Assembly: GCA_022414725.1 (NCBI GenBank)
Contig: CM039462.1
Location: forward strand, 121,708,709-121,772,708
Length of the DNA stretch: 64,000 bases
Source: Microglena sp. YARC
Lineage: Eukaryota > Chlorophyta > Chlorophyceae > Chlamydomonadales > Chlamydomonadaceae
Direction of reading: 5' to 3'
This document shows positions 1 to 12,039 of this stretch, piece by piece (positions within the stretch are counted from its first letter, which is position 1; each line of letters opens with the position of its first letter). Below the pieces are notes generated by a model. It saw only the letters and a program-made list of their open reading frames with translations, made no database searches and had not been told where the DNA came from. Both the position numbers and the translations under genes were made by a program.

Positions 1-994
1 TGTACGTTATAGTGGTTCGTACAGTAATGTGAACTGTCATTGTACGTTATAGTGGTTCGTACAGTAATGTGAACTGTCATTGTACGTTATAGTGGTTCGT
101 ACAGTAATGTGAACTGTCATTGTACGTTATAGTGGTTCGTACAGTAATGTGAACTGTCATTGTACGTTATAGTGGTTCGTACAGTAATGTGAACTGTCAT
201 TGTACGTTATAGTGGTTCGTACAGTAATGTGAACTGTCATTGTACGTTATAGTGGTTCGTACAGTAATGTGAACTGTCATTGTACGTTGTAGTGGTTCGT
301 ACAGTAATGTGAACTGTCATTGTACGTTATAGTGGTTCATACAGTAATGTGAACTGTCATTGTACGTTATAGTGGTTCGTACAGTAATGTGAACTGTCAT
401 TGTACGTTATAGTGGTTCGTACAGTAATGTGAACTGTCATTGTACGCTATAGTGGTTCATACAGTGATGTGAACTGTCATTGTACGTTATAGTGGTTCGT
501 ACAGTAATGTGAACTGTCATTGTACGTTGTAGTGGTTCGTACAGTAATGTGAAATGTCATTGTACGTTATAGTGGTTCGTACAGTAATGTGAACTGTCAT
601 TGTACGTTATAGTGGTTCGTACAGTAATGTGAACTGTCATTGTACGTTATAGTGGTTCGTACAGTAATGTGAACTGTCATTGTACGTTATAGTGGTTCAT
701 ACAGTGATGTGAACTGTCATTGTACGTTATAGTGGTTCGTACAGTAATGTGAACTGTCATTGTACGTTGTAGTGGTTCGTACAGTAATGTGAACTGTCAT
801 TGTACGTTATAGTGGTTCGTACAGTAATGTGAACTGTCATTGTACGTTGTAGTGGTTCGTACAGTAATGTGAACTGTCATTGTACGTTGTAGTGGTTCGT
901 ACAGTAATGTGAACTGTCATTGTACGTTGTAGTGGTTCGTACAGTAATGTGAACTGTCATTGTACGTTATAGTGATTCGTACAGTAATGTGAAC
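1..994. repeat. 40-bp satellite array, 25 units, truncated by window edge
   Basis: Head-to-tail 40-bp units start at 1, 41, 81 and so on to 961; the last decays after about 34 bases. Each unit contains TGTACG and, 11 bases later, its complement CGTACA, so it can form a small hairpin. Variant units recur: GTTGT variants at 281, 521 and 761, and TTCAT/GTGATG variants at 441 and 681. Both sets are 240 bp apart, which suggests a six-unit higher-order period. The array probably continues upstream of the window. Confidence 0.97.
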
Positions 995-1404
995 TTTTTT
1001 ATTTTATATTCCTCTTCGTGCTTAGTGGTGAACTGTTATCTTACTGACATCAAACTGAAAAATCCGTCTACAGATTTGCGTCATATATTTCTTAGGTCCA
1101 AGTTCGATGCCCCCAGGCAGGCACAGCTTTCTGCTTGCACCTTTGTGCTCTTATAATTTGGAGATCAGCGGTTCGATTATCGGCAGGAGTACCTCAGCAT
1201 GGGATTTCCTTGCCCTGGGTTTAGAACTATAGGCTTGAGAATTCAGTATTTCGTACATTATATTGCATGAAAAATCGACAACAGAGCACGATATTATCGT
1301 ACTTTACCATCTTCTTCAGGATTGGTTCATTTGACTTGATTTTTCCTGTATGGACAGGTGAAGGCCTGTAATATCCCCTTGCTGAGGCCATTTGACTTGA
1401 TCTC
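995..1404. other. Intergenic; tRNA-like promoter-box fragment near 1170
   Basis: No coding signal. Around 1168-1182 is a B-box-like stretch (CGGTTCGATTATCGG). Similar flanking sequence occurs on the minus strand near 43620-43660, so this is probably a diverged SINE-like repeat rather than a tRNA gene. No cloverleaf could be drawn. Confidence 0.4.
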
Positions 1405-1597
1405 CAGGGTACTTAAAATGGCCAAATTGGCCAGCGCTTTAGCGCACTTGAAAACAAAAAACTGCGCTTTGTAGTGCAAAAGCGCAGAAATTGCTTGCAG
1501 CGCCCACAAGGGGTTGCAAAAAACTGTGCTTGAAGCGCAGAGGGGGTCAAAAAGTCAGCACTCAAAAGCGCAAAAGGGCGCGCTTTGAATTACCCTG
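1405..1597. mobile_element. hAT-type MITE, 193 bp, 8-bp target duplication
   Basis: The element starts CAGGGTACTT and ends AATTACCCTG, giving terminal inverted repeats. It is flanked by a perfect 8-bp direct repeat TTGATCTC (1397-1404 and 1598-1605). CAGGG ends (YARNG) with an 8-bp duplication are the hAT superfamily signature. The interior is full of AAGCGC/GCGCTT palindromes and encodes nothing. An inverted copy lies at 63206-63407 with its own duplication. Confidence 0.9.
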
Positions 1598-1797
1598 TTG
1601 ATCTCGTACTGATTTCCCCCCCAAAGGTGTACGATATCGTACGATGCTTGAAAATATTGTACGATATTGACTCCCCTAGATATATCGTGCTGTGTAGCGA
1701 AAGGATATCGTACTGATATCATGCTCTACTTTCCCAATTCCCGAAGGTCATCCGTCTGTATGGTCGAGTGGTCTACCAAATTATGATTTTAGTGGTA

Positions 1798-1870
1798 TTG
1801 AAATTGAAATTGTTACATCCGTGTAATACCGTTACTCACAGGACGTGAAGTTAAGGACACCATAGCGTAA
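1798..1870 (-). mobile_element. 73-bp retroposed repeat with 13-bp target duplication
   Basis: The insert is flanked by the perfect direct repeat GATTTTAGTGGTA (1785-1797 and 1871-1883). In minus orientation it ends in an ATTTCA-type simple tail. A reverse-complement copy lies at 42321-42395. A long duplication plus a simple tail is typical of LINE-mobilised retroposons. The disrupted host sequence has an A-box-like stretch just upstream (near 1769-1780), so it may itself be tRNA-derived. Confidence 0.7.
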
Positions 1871-1883
1871 GATTTTAGTGGTA

Positions 1884-2768
1884 AAGCATATCATGGGTCG
1901 TGTTGTTTGGAGGTCAGGAGCTCGATTGTCGTCACAAGTTGCTCAGTGGCTTGGATGGCTAGGGTTTATTTTATCTAAGCCTGGTCCTGGACCTGGATGT
2001 GGGCATCTGACTTGAATTCTTCTGTATCGACGTTGTAACACTATTGCTGATAACTTCCCCTTGGCCTCACACTGAATTTCAAGGAAAAGTGGCACAAGAT
2101 ATCGTTGTCGTACGATAAATCCGAAAATATCGTACCATTGCCCTAGGTATGACCTGAGACCTAGGCACACCGTATGATTATGTTCACATTTTGATTTTCC
2201 AATGATATTGTCTTTTATTTTCCAGTGCCTCCATGACATGAGTACATGAGTGCAATTATGCAACCTAGATAAATCTCTTTACCACATCCAGCCTAGGGAT
2301 ATTTTTTCAAATAAAAAAGAGGAAATCTTATTCCTAATCCTTTTTTTCTCCTTTGTTTTCCTCCCGAAACAGGATCCTTATTCCGCTTTGGGTCGATTTG
2401 GGTCATTTTTAGTCAATTTCCAAGGGGGGGGGGGCAACATCAAACCAAAATGACCCCATCATCAAACTTTGTAGATATCATTCAGAGGATGAAGAATCCG
2501 GTCTTATTTCTTAATTTGGCCCAGTAGAAAAAAAGTGCTGGTCCTCCAAAGTTTGGGGCCGCGGGGGGGGGGGGGGGTCGAGGGAAAAATCTGACATTTT
2601 TTTAAAATTAGGTACTTTTCAGGCACTTTTTTTTAGCCCTCAGAATGACATGGGAGTGGACCTAGGGTGTTACCCCAAGTTTTCCTCTACTAAATACCAG
2701 TCCATTTATGCTATTGGGGTAGGGATCCACCACATATTATGCCCAGGGCAGAGGGTGTGTGTGTGTAG

Positions 2769-2826
<58 letters not shown>

Positions 2827-3179
2827 ACTCTCACTCACACACAACGCCCAAACCAACACGTGTACAACGACGTACAGATCGACATCTCATGGTAGTTCAC
2901 TGCTTCTTATTTTTGCCTTCCCTTCACTGTGCATCTTTTTCGTTCTGTTGCCTGGTGCTAATTGATGTTTATCGATGGGGGATGGGGGAGTTTTGCCTCA
3001 AAGGGCGGATCTCCCTGCACCAGTGGGTCAAGTTTTGGGTTTACCGTGAGTATTTGTCATCGTCATTCATTCTGCATGGCGCACGGCAAGCGTGAGCAAA
3101 ACTGATGCAGGCAATTGAATTGAGCGGGGGTTGTTTGTTTTTACTGAATTAGCCTTTAGTTTGCCCCAGGTTCGCCCTT
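1884..3179. other. Intergenic; homopolymers and a (TC)n microsatellite
   Basis: No gene can be supported. It contains G runs near 2425 and 2563 and a (TC)n tract at 2771-2823. The short open frames here are products of these low-complexity tracts. Confidence 0.6.
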
Positions 3180-3640
3180 CATGGAGCGAATCATTATAGG
3201 CAGAAAGTCAACCATTGGTAGGCAGACAGTGAAACATCAATAGAATAGCACTGAAACCTGGAGAGGTAGACAATGAAACATTTATATAATAACATTATAA
3301 CATAAATATACTGACAATGCAATATTAATATACTGACATTGAACCGTGGGCAGGCAGACGATGAAACATTAATAGACTAACAGTGAAACATGGAGAGGTA
3401 GAAAGTGAACCATTAATAAACCAACAGTGAAACATGAATAGACTAACAGTGAAACATTAATAGACTAACATTGAACCATCGATATGCAGACAGTGAAACA
3501 TTAATAGACTAACGGTGGGCCATCAATAGGCACACAGTGGAACATTAATAGACTTACAGTGAAACAGTAATAGACTGTCAGTGAAACATTTATAGACTAA
3601 CGGTGAAACATGCACAAGCAGACAGTAAACCTTGCGTGGA
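3180..3640. repeat. Degenerate short repeats (GTGAAACATTAATAGACTAACA type)
   Basis: Roughly 15 imperfect copies of a motif with an ACAGTGAAACATTAATAGAC core, separated by variable spacers. Spacing is irregular, so this is an old, scrambled minisatellite. Confidence 0.7.
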
Positions 3641-3765
3641 CCACATTAAGCCTTGAATTTAGTACTGAATGACCCTAATTTAACACTGAATCAGCCCTGG
3701 CGTAGCCCTGAATTGACCCTTGACAGCCCTTAATGAGCCTCTACTTGGCTCTTTATTAGCCCTTA

Positions 3766-4365
3766 CATGGATCTAATGTGGCTCTGCAGTGAGCCTTTAA
3801 TCAGACCTTACATGGACCTAATGTGGCTCTGCAGTGAGCTTTTAATCAGACCTTACATGGACCTAATGTGGCTCTGCAGTGAGCCCTTAATCAGGATTTA
3901 CATGGACCTAATGTGGCTCTGCAGTGAGCCTTTAATCAGACCTTACATGGACCTAATGTGGCTCTGCAGTGAGCCCTTAATTAGACCTTACATGGACCTA
4001 AGGTGGCTCTGCAGTGAGCCTTTACTCAGACCTTACATGGACCTAATGTGGCTCTGCAGTGAGCCTTTAATCAGACCTTACATGGACCTAATGTGGCTCT
4101 GCAGCGAGCCCTTAATCAGACCTTACATGGACCTAATGTGGCTCTGCAGTGAGCTTTTAATCAGACCTTACATGGACCTAATGTGGTTCTGCAGTGAGCC
4201 CTTAATCAGACCTTACATGGACCTAATGTGGCTCTGCAGCGAGCCCTTAATCAGACCTTACATGGACCTAATGTGGCTCTGCAGTGAGCCTTTAATCAGA
4301 CCTTACATGGACCTAATGTGATCCTGCAGTGAGCCCTTAATACCACCTTACATGGATCGCCTTTA
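3766..4365. repeat. 45-bp minisatellite
   Basis: About 13 copies of a 45-bp unit containing ACATGGACCTAATGTGGC. The unit length is divisible by three and has no stop in one frame, which creates a spurious 184-codon open frame with a 15-residue period. The flanking degenerate sequence reads as repeated TTAATTAGCCCT-type words. Confidence 0.95.
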
Positions 4366-5714
4366 ACATTGAATTGATCACTCATTGACTGAATTAGTTC
4401 TTAATTGGCCAGCAATTAGATTGCCCTTAATTAAACGTCCATGAGCTAACAATTGCCCCTGCAATTATTATATTACAGTGCAACTGAATTATATATCAAT
4501 TGCCCCTAATGCCCCTAAGCTTTTTCTTAATTAGCTCTCGACATTAAATCGACACTTCACTAGCCCTCACCCTTTCGACTGGCAGCCAAATTGCTGGATG
4601 GAGCCATGTAACCAAGTTGATTGGTCCTTGCCTCACTGATTTCCCCTTCCATCCTTTTAATTGTGCTTGAACAAGTTCATCTATTTGCTTGCATCCCGGT
4701 ACTTCGAGTCGAAATATGAATCACGATGGTTAACTAATCGAATTACCTTTCTTTTTCTTGCTGGCTGCTCTGTTGTTGTACATCGCGTTTCTAAGCAATC
4801 TCAACATTGCAGTATTACCCTAGACTCTGAAAGGAAATATATGTTAGTCTGAGCAGGGTTACATTTAACTGTATCCGTGTGCTTGCCCCCAATTCCTAGG
4901 CAATACACCTCTTCAATATATGGGGGATAACGTGGTTGGCCACAGTGAAGGCAAATGGGCTGGTCCCCTCAGCCTCACGCCTCGTAACAAGGCGTACCAT
5001 TTCTCTATTTATTTCTTGGAGATAACTCTCATAGCACCCTTAGATCAACAAAACAAGATGCCTCCAGAAACTATAGTGCTGACAGTTGGTAAAGAAAACA
5101 TCTAATTAGTGCTTAGCAGTTCAAGCACTTTTTTACATGGCATGGGCCTATAGAAGAATACTTGTTTCAAGGTTCTATATGCCGGCAATTCGGCATCTAA
5201 TCGTCAGCAGAATACAATACTTACCCCCGTGCGATACCCGTGGCAACCAGGGAGTGGCCCTATGCAGAAATGCAACCTAAGAGGTGCTCGAGAGAGACTA
5301 GACTGGTAACGGTCCAACCCACTGCAGGGGACCCCCAGCCCTCCACTCCCCCACCCACCCACACGCGATAGCCTAACAGCAGTGTTTGGACATGGAAGAA
5401 GCCCTCGACAGACCCACTCGGAGTGTGGGTTCCTCGGAGTTGTGTCGAGGGCTTGTATTGGGTCAACACTTGGGCACTTGCCGGCCTGATATTGCAATGC
5501 TGGAGTCGACTGGTCGAGTAAATTCGGTTATAGTCGGTTGGAGTTCAAGTAAGTTCCTCGGCCGCGCTCCCCAGTGTCCAGACTTTCCACTTCCTATCAC
5601 TGCCGTTTGTTGGCATCAGACCGCTCGACTGCGCCAGACTATTTAATGCTGGAAACGTAGGCCCATTCGCGGCATTACTGATTCAGATCGTACCCATACA
5701 ATAGTATACCCCCA

Positions 5715-5749
5715 CCCGCCTTCCCCATGATGGTATGGGGGAAGGCGGG
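5715..5749. other. Perfect 12-bp inverted repeat (hairpin)
   Basis: CCCGCCTTCCCC at 5715-5726 is exactly complementary to 5738-5749 across an 11-base loop. A second hairpin, arms AGCCCTCGACA at 5400-5410 and 5443-5453, lies 300 bp upstream. No T-run follows either one, and function is unknown. Confidence 0.7.
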
Positions 5750-6387
5750 GAAGCTTCAGAGAAGGTGCTCTGATGAGCTGGCATGGGTACTGAGGGTTCC
5801 AAAAACTGGAAAAAAAGGACGAGACAAGAGCAAGTCCGAAACATCGAGGGGACCAGTGACAGCCGGGATAGAACGCGTGCAAGAGAAGAATGTCCGTGCG
5901 CATCAGATAGGAGTGAAACAGGGGACGCGAGGAGTTTTCGAGGGTCGGACACCGACCCTGCTTGCCTGCGACGTACTGCTTAGCCGGTACGAGTGGCTCG
6001 GTTACACTTTCTCCTTCTCTCGTCAAGGACATAACCGACATTCGGAATTTTGACCCGGTAGCTACCTGTCGCGAAATTGAGTCAGGGCCAGGGACACTTC
6101 AACAGCCGACGTGCTAGCCTCTGCAACAAGCAGCCACAAAAAGGCAACCTTACAGCTGCGCAAGTCTTCCATTTATCCATCCATTCACCCTTCCGACCGA
6201 TAGCTTCTTTCCACCTGGTCGGCGTGCTCTCAGCGCTAAATAACCTCTGCCAAGACCATACACGCCAGCCATTTGCTTTGCCGCGCGCTCGTCGTTTTCT
6301 ATTCGATCGTCGCTTGTTCTCCTCTTCTTTCCGACTCCAATTGCAGACCAACAGTAGGCATTCATTAGCTGTCTTTTTGCAGCAGAT

Positions 6388-6390
<3 letters not shown>

Positions 6391-6419
<29 letters not shown>

Positions 6420-6520
6420 ACCAGACCAGACCAGACCAGACCAGGCCAGGCCAGACCAGACCAAACCAAACCAGACCAGACCAAATCAAACCAGACCAGA
6501 CCAAACCAAACCAAACCAGA
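6391..6520. repeat. (CCAGA)n/(CCAAA)n microsatellite
   Basis: Pentanucleotide array, about 26 units, with CCAGG and CCAAA variants toward the 3-prime side. It generates long open frames on both strands that are not genes. Confidence 0.97.
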
Positions 6521-6707
6521 TATTTCCCTATTTGGGCGAAAAGCTTTAGAGCCCAACAGCATTCTTCTCTGACTTGGCCTCAGCCTCTGCCTCAACACAA
6601 ATCTTCGACATTTGAAGACCCTTCTCGATTCAGCACACACACAGCATTGCGCATGAGCGTCGGTGCCCTTAACATGGTGCCCCAGCTGCAAGCTTCAGCA
6701 CACTAGA

Positions 6708-6780
6708 GCTTGAACTTGACCTTGGGTACATGGCTCCAGCCTCTCAGGCTGCTCGACATCTTCGGCAGTAACACCAAGAT
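6708..6780 (+). repeat. Dispersed repeat family (GAACTTGGTTACATGGCTCC...GCTGCTCGCCGTCTTTGGC)
   Basis: One of about 13 copies in the window. Others: 10981-11110, 13572-13707, 17652-17725, 21292-21365, 22950-23035, 27777-27845, 29153-29216, 29612-29662, 29699-29775 (plus) and 4570-4623, 58768-58825 (minus). Copies continue 3-prime into GGCAGTAACATCAA and sometimes TTCATACAATCATTGA. Copies differ in length. No target duplications established; SINE-like. Confidence 0.75.
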
Positions 6781-7005
6781 TAGAACATTAACCAATTTCA
6801 AGGCAGTGCGACAGCCACTGCAACTCCTCTTGTTGCCTTCACACAGCAACAACGCGTCATCTAGAGCAGCATGAGAAACCTTGTCTCCCCCCAAACCAGC
6901 CCGATGAGCAGTACAGCAGAGCTGGCTGGGAGACGCCTCATGATCAGCCTCAGGTGTGGCAGTACAAGGTGCTTGACACCCGGTAGAATCTGCAACCTCT
7001 TGCAA

Positions 7006-7228
7006 ATGATATGGCTCATGGTGACACTGGGGTTGCTACTTGGCTGCCCCACGATCCAGGCCGGTGCCCAATGGAATGGCGAACTGCCCAGACACATGGA
7101 GCAGGCACAGGCACACACCAAGGCTATGCAGTCTTCCAGTCAGCAGCAGCACTATGATCCGCAGCTTCATGATCAGGCGCACGCTGCTGGTGATGCCTAT
7201 ATGTTGCGAGATCTGATGCAAGTTGATG
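7006..7228 (+). CDS. Exon 1 (proposed): signal peptide
   Basis: The ATG at 7006 opens a hydrophobic stretch ([15 protein letters not shown]) followed by a plausible cleavage site around IQAGA-Q. The reading then runs to a strong donor G/GTGAGG at 7229, phase 1, which fits the acceptor of exon 2. An in-frame ATG at 6871 would add 45 residues before the hydrophobic core, so 7006 is preferred. The rest of the exon is Gln/His-rich and not recognised. The link to exon 2 rests only on phase and the need for a signal sequence. Confidence 0.45.
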
Positions 7229-10200
7229 GTGAGGCACGCATGGGATGCCCTGCTGCTCATTTGCCCCAACGTATTTCAAGGGTTACATGGTCTGTCATCT
7301 GTCAGGCTACTCACCATCTGTGAGCACAGTAAATATGGGTAGCATAAAGCTACTTGTGCAGAATGCAGTCACAGGTCTGTAGCTGTTTGCTTTAATACTC
7401 AGATCTCGATTCTTTGCGGCTTTGCTTTTTGGCGGTACCCTGTGATTTTGAGGATGGTTTGAAGACCCCCCCAGATATTGTGGAGAGGGCTTGTCTTGGG
7501 TCTATGGCAATGGAATTATGATATAATGGTACCGGGTTCTGAAGGCGTGTCAATATGTTGTGCTCATACGTACATGCTCATGCACATACTCATGCGCATG
7601 CTCATACTTACATGCACATGCTCATGCACATGCTCATGCACATACTCATGCACATGCTCATACTTGCATGCACATGCTAATGTTCATATTTATGCACATG
7701 CTCATACTAACATGCACATGCTCATGCACATACTCATGCACATGCTCATACTTACATGCACATGCTCATGCACATACTCATGCACATGCTCATACTTGCA
7801 TGCACATGCTCATACTTGCATGCACATGCTAATGCACATATTCATGCACATGCTCATACTTACATGCACATGCTCATGCACATACTCATGCACATGCTCA
7901 TACTTACAGGCACATGCTCATACTTACATGCACATGCTCATGCACATACTCATGCACATGCTCATACTTACATGCATATGCTCATGCACATACTCATGCA
8001 CATGCTCATACTTACATGCACATGCTCATGCACATGCTCATGCACATACTTATCCACGTGCACAAGCTCATGCTCATTCCCATGCAAACGCTCATGCATA
8101 TTCTCATGCACATGCTTATGCACAAGCTCATGCACATGCACATACACATGAACATTCTTATGTACATTCTCATTCTCATGCACATGCACACTCTCATGCA
8201 CATGCTCTTGCTCACGCACATTCTTATGCACGTACACATGTACATGCTCATGCTCACGCACACGCTCATGCTCTTGCTCATGCCCTTGCACATACACAAG
8301 TACATGCTCATACGTACGTGCACATGCTCATGCACATGCTCATGCATGTGTGTGTATTTCTTCATAGGTGACCAATGCTTATGATTTTTAACCATTCAGG
8401 CACAGGCAAATGAACATATTTATCCATGGATGATCAGTGATCATGAATCTTAACCATTCAAGCATATGCATGTTTTCCCACTTAGGGCTTATTACCTGAT
8501 CTTTCCTCCCCGTCTGCTCTTTCCCCGCCTGTAGACCCCCCTTCCACACCAGAGGATGCAGGCAGTGTGTCACCCCCGACAAGGATGGTGCCATACTTAT
8601 CAAATGAAGACACAGCGCTTGTCTCCGAGGGGCCACCTCTGCCTCTAGCCAACCTTAGCGATGTCCCACTAGATCCCAACAACTCTGCTCCCACCAATGA
8701 CCCACTAGACCCCAACAACTCTGTTCCTAGCGATGTCCCACTAGATCCCTTCGATTCCGCGCCATCTAGCTCACCATCTCCAACAGATGATGTACAGCCC
8801 GTGCCACCCTCTCCAACACTTGGTGTACAGCCCGTGCCACCCTCTCCAACAGTTGGTGGACAGCCCGTGCAACCCTCTTTAACAGTTGGTGTACAGCCTG
8901 TGCCACCCTCTTCAACAGATGGTATACAACTGGTGCTGCCCTCTCCAGCAAACCCTACCATCTCCAATCTGGTTGCTCCTCCTGAGACCCTTTCTTCAGC
9001 ACCACCACCAACATCGTCCTCGCTGACACCAGCTTCGTCCTCTCCACCACCAGCAACACCTGTTCCAGGAGTGCCACCACTGTCCTCTTCATCACCACCA
9101 GCACCCATTCCAGGAGTGCTACCAGCACTCACTCCAGTATACCCTTCCTCCCCAAATGCGCTAGACCCCCCAGAGACCACTCTAGCAGCGCCAGCAGCAG
9201 CAGCAGCAGCTGCGCTACCACCACCACCACCACCACCACAAGCAGCAGCAGCAGCAGCAGCAGCGCCACCGCCACCAGCAGCAGCAGCGCAACCACCACC
9301 ACCACCAGCAGCAGCAGCACCTCCACCTCCACCAGCAGCAGCGCCACCACCACCAGTATCCTCACCTGAGCCTGTGGATGCTGAGCCTCCAGCAGCACCT
9401 ACGCCGGCAGATCCTTTGGAGCCAAGGCAGATGCCTCCTGTCCTACAAACCTCACCCATCATGAATGCATCACCGACTCTACTGCCACCATCATACCCTC
9501 CAGTCCTGCAGCCCTCACCTATCATAACTCCATCACCCATTCCACTGCCACCAGCTTCCCCCCCCATGGCAGAACCTGGAGCTCCAGTCGGGACCTACCC
9601 CCTTGTCCCCCTGGCCCCTCCTCCACCCCCTCCAGTGCAGCCTCCCCCCCCTAGTCCTGAGCCTCCCTTCCCACAGCTACCCTACACCCCTACCCTCTTA
9701 CCTGCCTACCCTCCCTCCTCACCCAACTCCACCGTCCCTCCATCATACGCTTTTCCAACACAACCAGCAGTTCCTCTCTCATCCCCTCTGAATATCCCCC
9801 CCACCAACCACATACGCCCCTCCGTTCCAAGCTTCACCTCTGCCCATCTATCCCCCCCCCCACCTATCCCCCCCCACCTATCCCCCCCACCGACATCAGT
9901 GGTAGCCCAAAACTCCCCTTCACATCCACCAGCACCTGGGATCTCCCTTACATTCCCTCCTCCATATCTCTCCCCCTCCCCTTCTGCTCCCCCATTGTAT
10001 CCATCTCTCTACCCTGCCTCCTATCCTCCCCCATACCCTTCAAAATACCCAGCCTCTACCTCCGGCTCGGACCCAACTCCCACATCCCTGCCATCCCCTC
10101 CCTCCCCACCTCCCTCAACACCCCTCCCAGGACTGCCTACACCACCGCCTGGTGCTCCACTCCCTCCCGCCCCACCTCCCTCAACACCCCTCATACTCCT

Positions 10201-10690
10201 GCCCACACCACCGCCTCGTGCCCCATCCCCTCCCTCCCCACCTCCCTCAACACCCCTCCTAGTACTGCCCACACCACCGCCTCGTGCCCCACTCCCTCCC
10301 AACGAACCAGACTACCCGGACTACCCCAGCTACCCAAACTTCCCTGCTCTGCCTCCTGAAACCCCCCCAGCTCCTCCAACACCCCCCCGCTCGCCCCCCC
10401 TTCCTCCACAACCATCTCGACCCCCCTCACCTTCCCCCCCTGCTCCCCCGCCCTCCATCTCCGCCACCACCACCAGCCATCCATCGGACGTTGATGATGA
10501 TCTTAGACATGAATGCATCAGTCTTGACTGATCGGAACTTCCAAGGCCAATGGAAAGACGCCTTCATAAACGCCTTGGCGGTGGGTTGAGCAACAAATTA
10601 ATATAATAGTACATATTCTATCAATACACTATAACGTGATATGATATAATATAATATAACAATATAATGTAATGTAATGTAATAATAATG

Positions 10691-10734
<44 letters not shown>

Positions 10735-12005
10735 TAATAAATATGATAATAATAATAATAATAATAATAATATAATACACATCCACCAACCATCCCCACT
10801 TGTCCTACAATCCCTATACATCCACCTACCATCCCTACACATCCACCTACCATCCCTACACATCCACCTACCATCCCTACACATCCACCTACCATCCCTA
10901 CACATCCACCTACCATCCCTACACATCCACCTACCATCCCTGCACATCCACCCACCATCCTAACTTGTCCCACTAGGCTTACTTGAACTTGAACTTGAAC
11001 TTGGTTGCATGGCTCCTGCCTAGAAAGCTGCTTGCCGTCTTTGGCCTCATCATCAACATTCAAAGCATTGCTCTCCTTAAAATATATAAGATCCAATATC
11101 TTCATACAATCATTGACGAACAGAGGCACCTTCTCAGGGTCTTCCAAATCTGTTGTCGACAAGAGAGTCAGGAGGCCAGAGTAATAGCTTCTTGGACATA
11201 AAGCGATTTGGAATGATTACATGAAAGGATTGCTGGTATAAATAGCCAGCAAGGATATATTCAAATATCAGGGTATATAGGTAGTTACGGTGATCTAGCA
11301 ACACCAGGTTGAGTAGCTACTTGGGCTACTCAACCCTGATTTCAGGATAGTTGCGTAGCCATCGCATGGCGGAGCGCGAAGCGCGGAGCCTGGGGGGGTC
11401 GGGGGGCATCGCGTCCCGATATCGGGGGGTCCGGGGGTGTAGCATTCTACGTAATGGCGACGTAATGGCGACGAGTTGTCAAAAAATGAAACACTGTTCC
11501 AAATCTGTATTGCCAACCAGGCTTTCACCCATCACTGAATGTACATAGTTTCTTGTTCTAATAGCTTTGTACAACCTTTATTCACATTTTCCTTTTATAA
11601 AAACCTGGGCAATATTATAAAATAACGACCATCCCCACTTGTCCCGCCTGGTTTGGTAGGGGGAAGCTGGTGAGTGTGTGATTGTGTGTGGATTTGTGTG
11701 TATGTGTGTATATGTGTGTATGTGTGTGTGCTTGTGTGTGCATAAGCCTGTTTCGACCCTGGTCGGGGGAAGCTGGTGAGCGAGTCTTTTCCTAATCCAC
11801 CTAAACATAAACCCTAAACCTGAACCAGCTAAACCCTAAACTATCTAATCCTAAAACATATTAACTCAAGTGCCAGCTAAGTGCTGACCAGCCCCCCCCC
11901 CCCCCCCCCCTACCTCCAGGCTTACACCCAGGGAGAGGAGACATTTGTGAATGCCATTCTGTGAGGAGGGGTAACATAATCAATTCAAATCAATCTATTC
12001 ATACA

Positions 12006-12039
<34 letters not shown>

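Larger units (their letters stand above)
4366..7005. other. Intergenic region upstream of the receptor-kinase gene
   Basis: No gene can be supported. It holds two hairpins (5400-5453 and 5715-5749), a CCAGA/CCAAA pentanucleotide array (6391-6520) and copies of the ACATGGCTCCAGCC dispersed repeat (4570-4623 minus, 6708-6780 plus). The promoter of the downstream gene should lie toward the right end, but no TATA box or other element could be assigned. Confidence 0.5.

Noticed and set aside
1..994. CRISPR array
   Set aside because: Units are contiguous with no unique spacers, and the genome is eukaryotic.
3767..4321. 184-codon open frame with 15-residue repeats
   Set aside because: Product of the 45-bp minisatellite; period divisible by three and no start or splice context.
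7478..8384. Several long frames rich in His, Met and Ala on both strands
   Set aside because: All arise from the CATGCACATGCT minisatellite in intron 1.
8482..9567. 361-codon Gly/Ala/Val-rich frame on the minus strand
   Set aside because: Antisense shadow of the Pro-rich exon 2; the plus frame continues into a folded domain and a splice donor.
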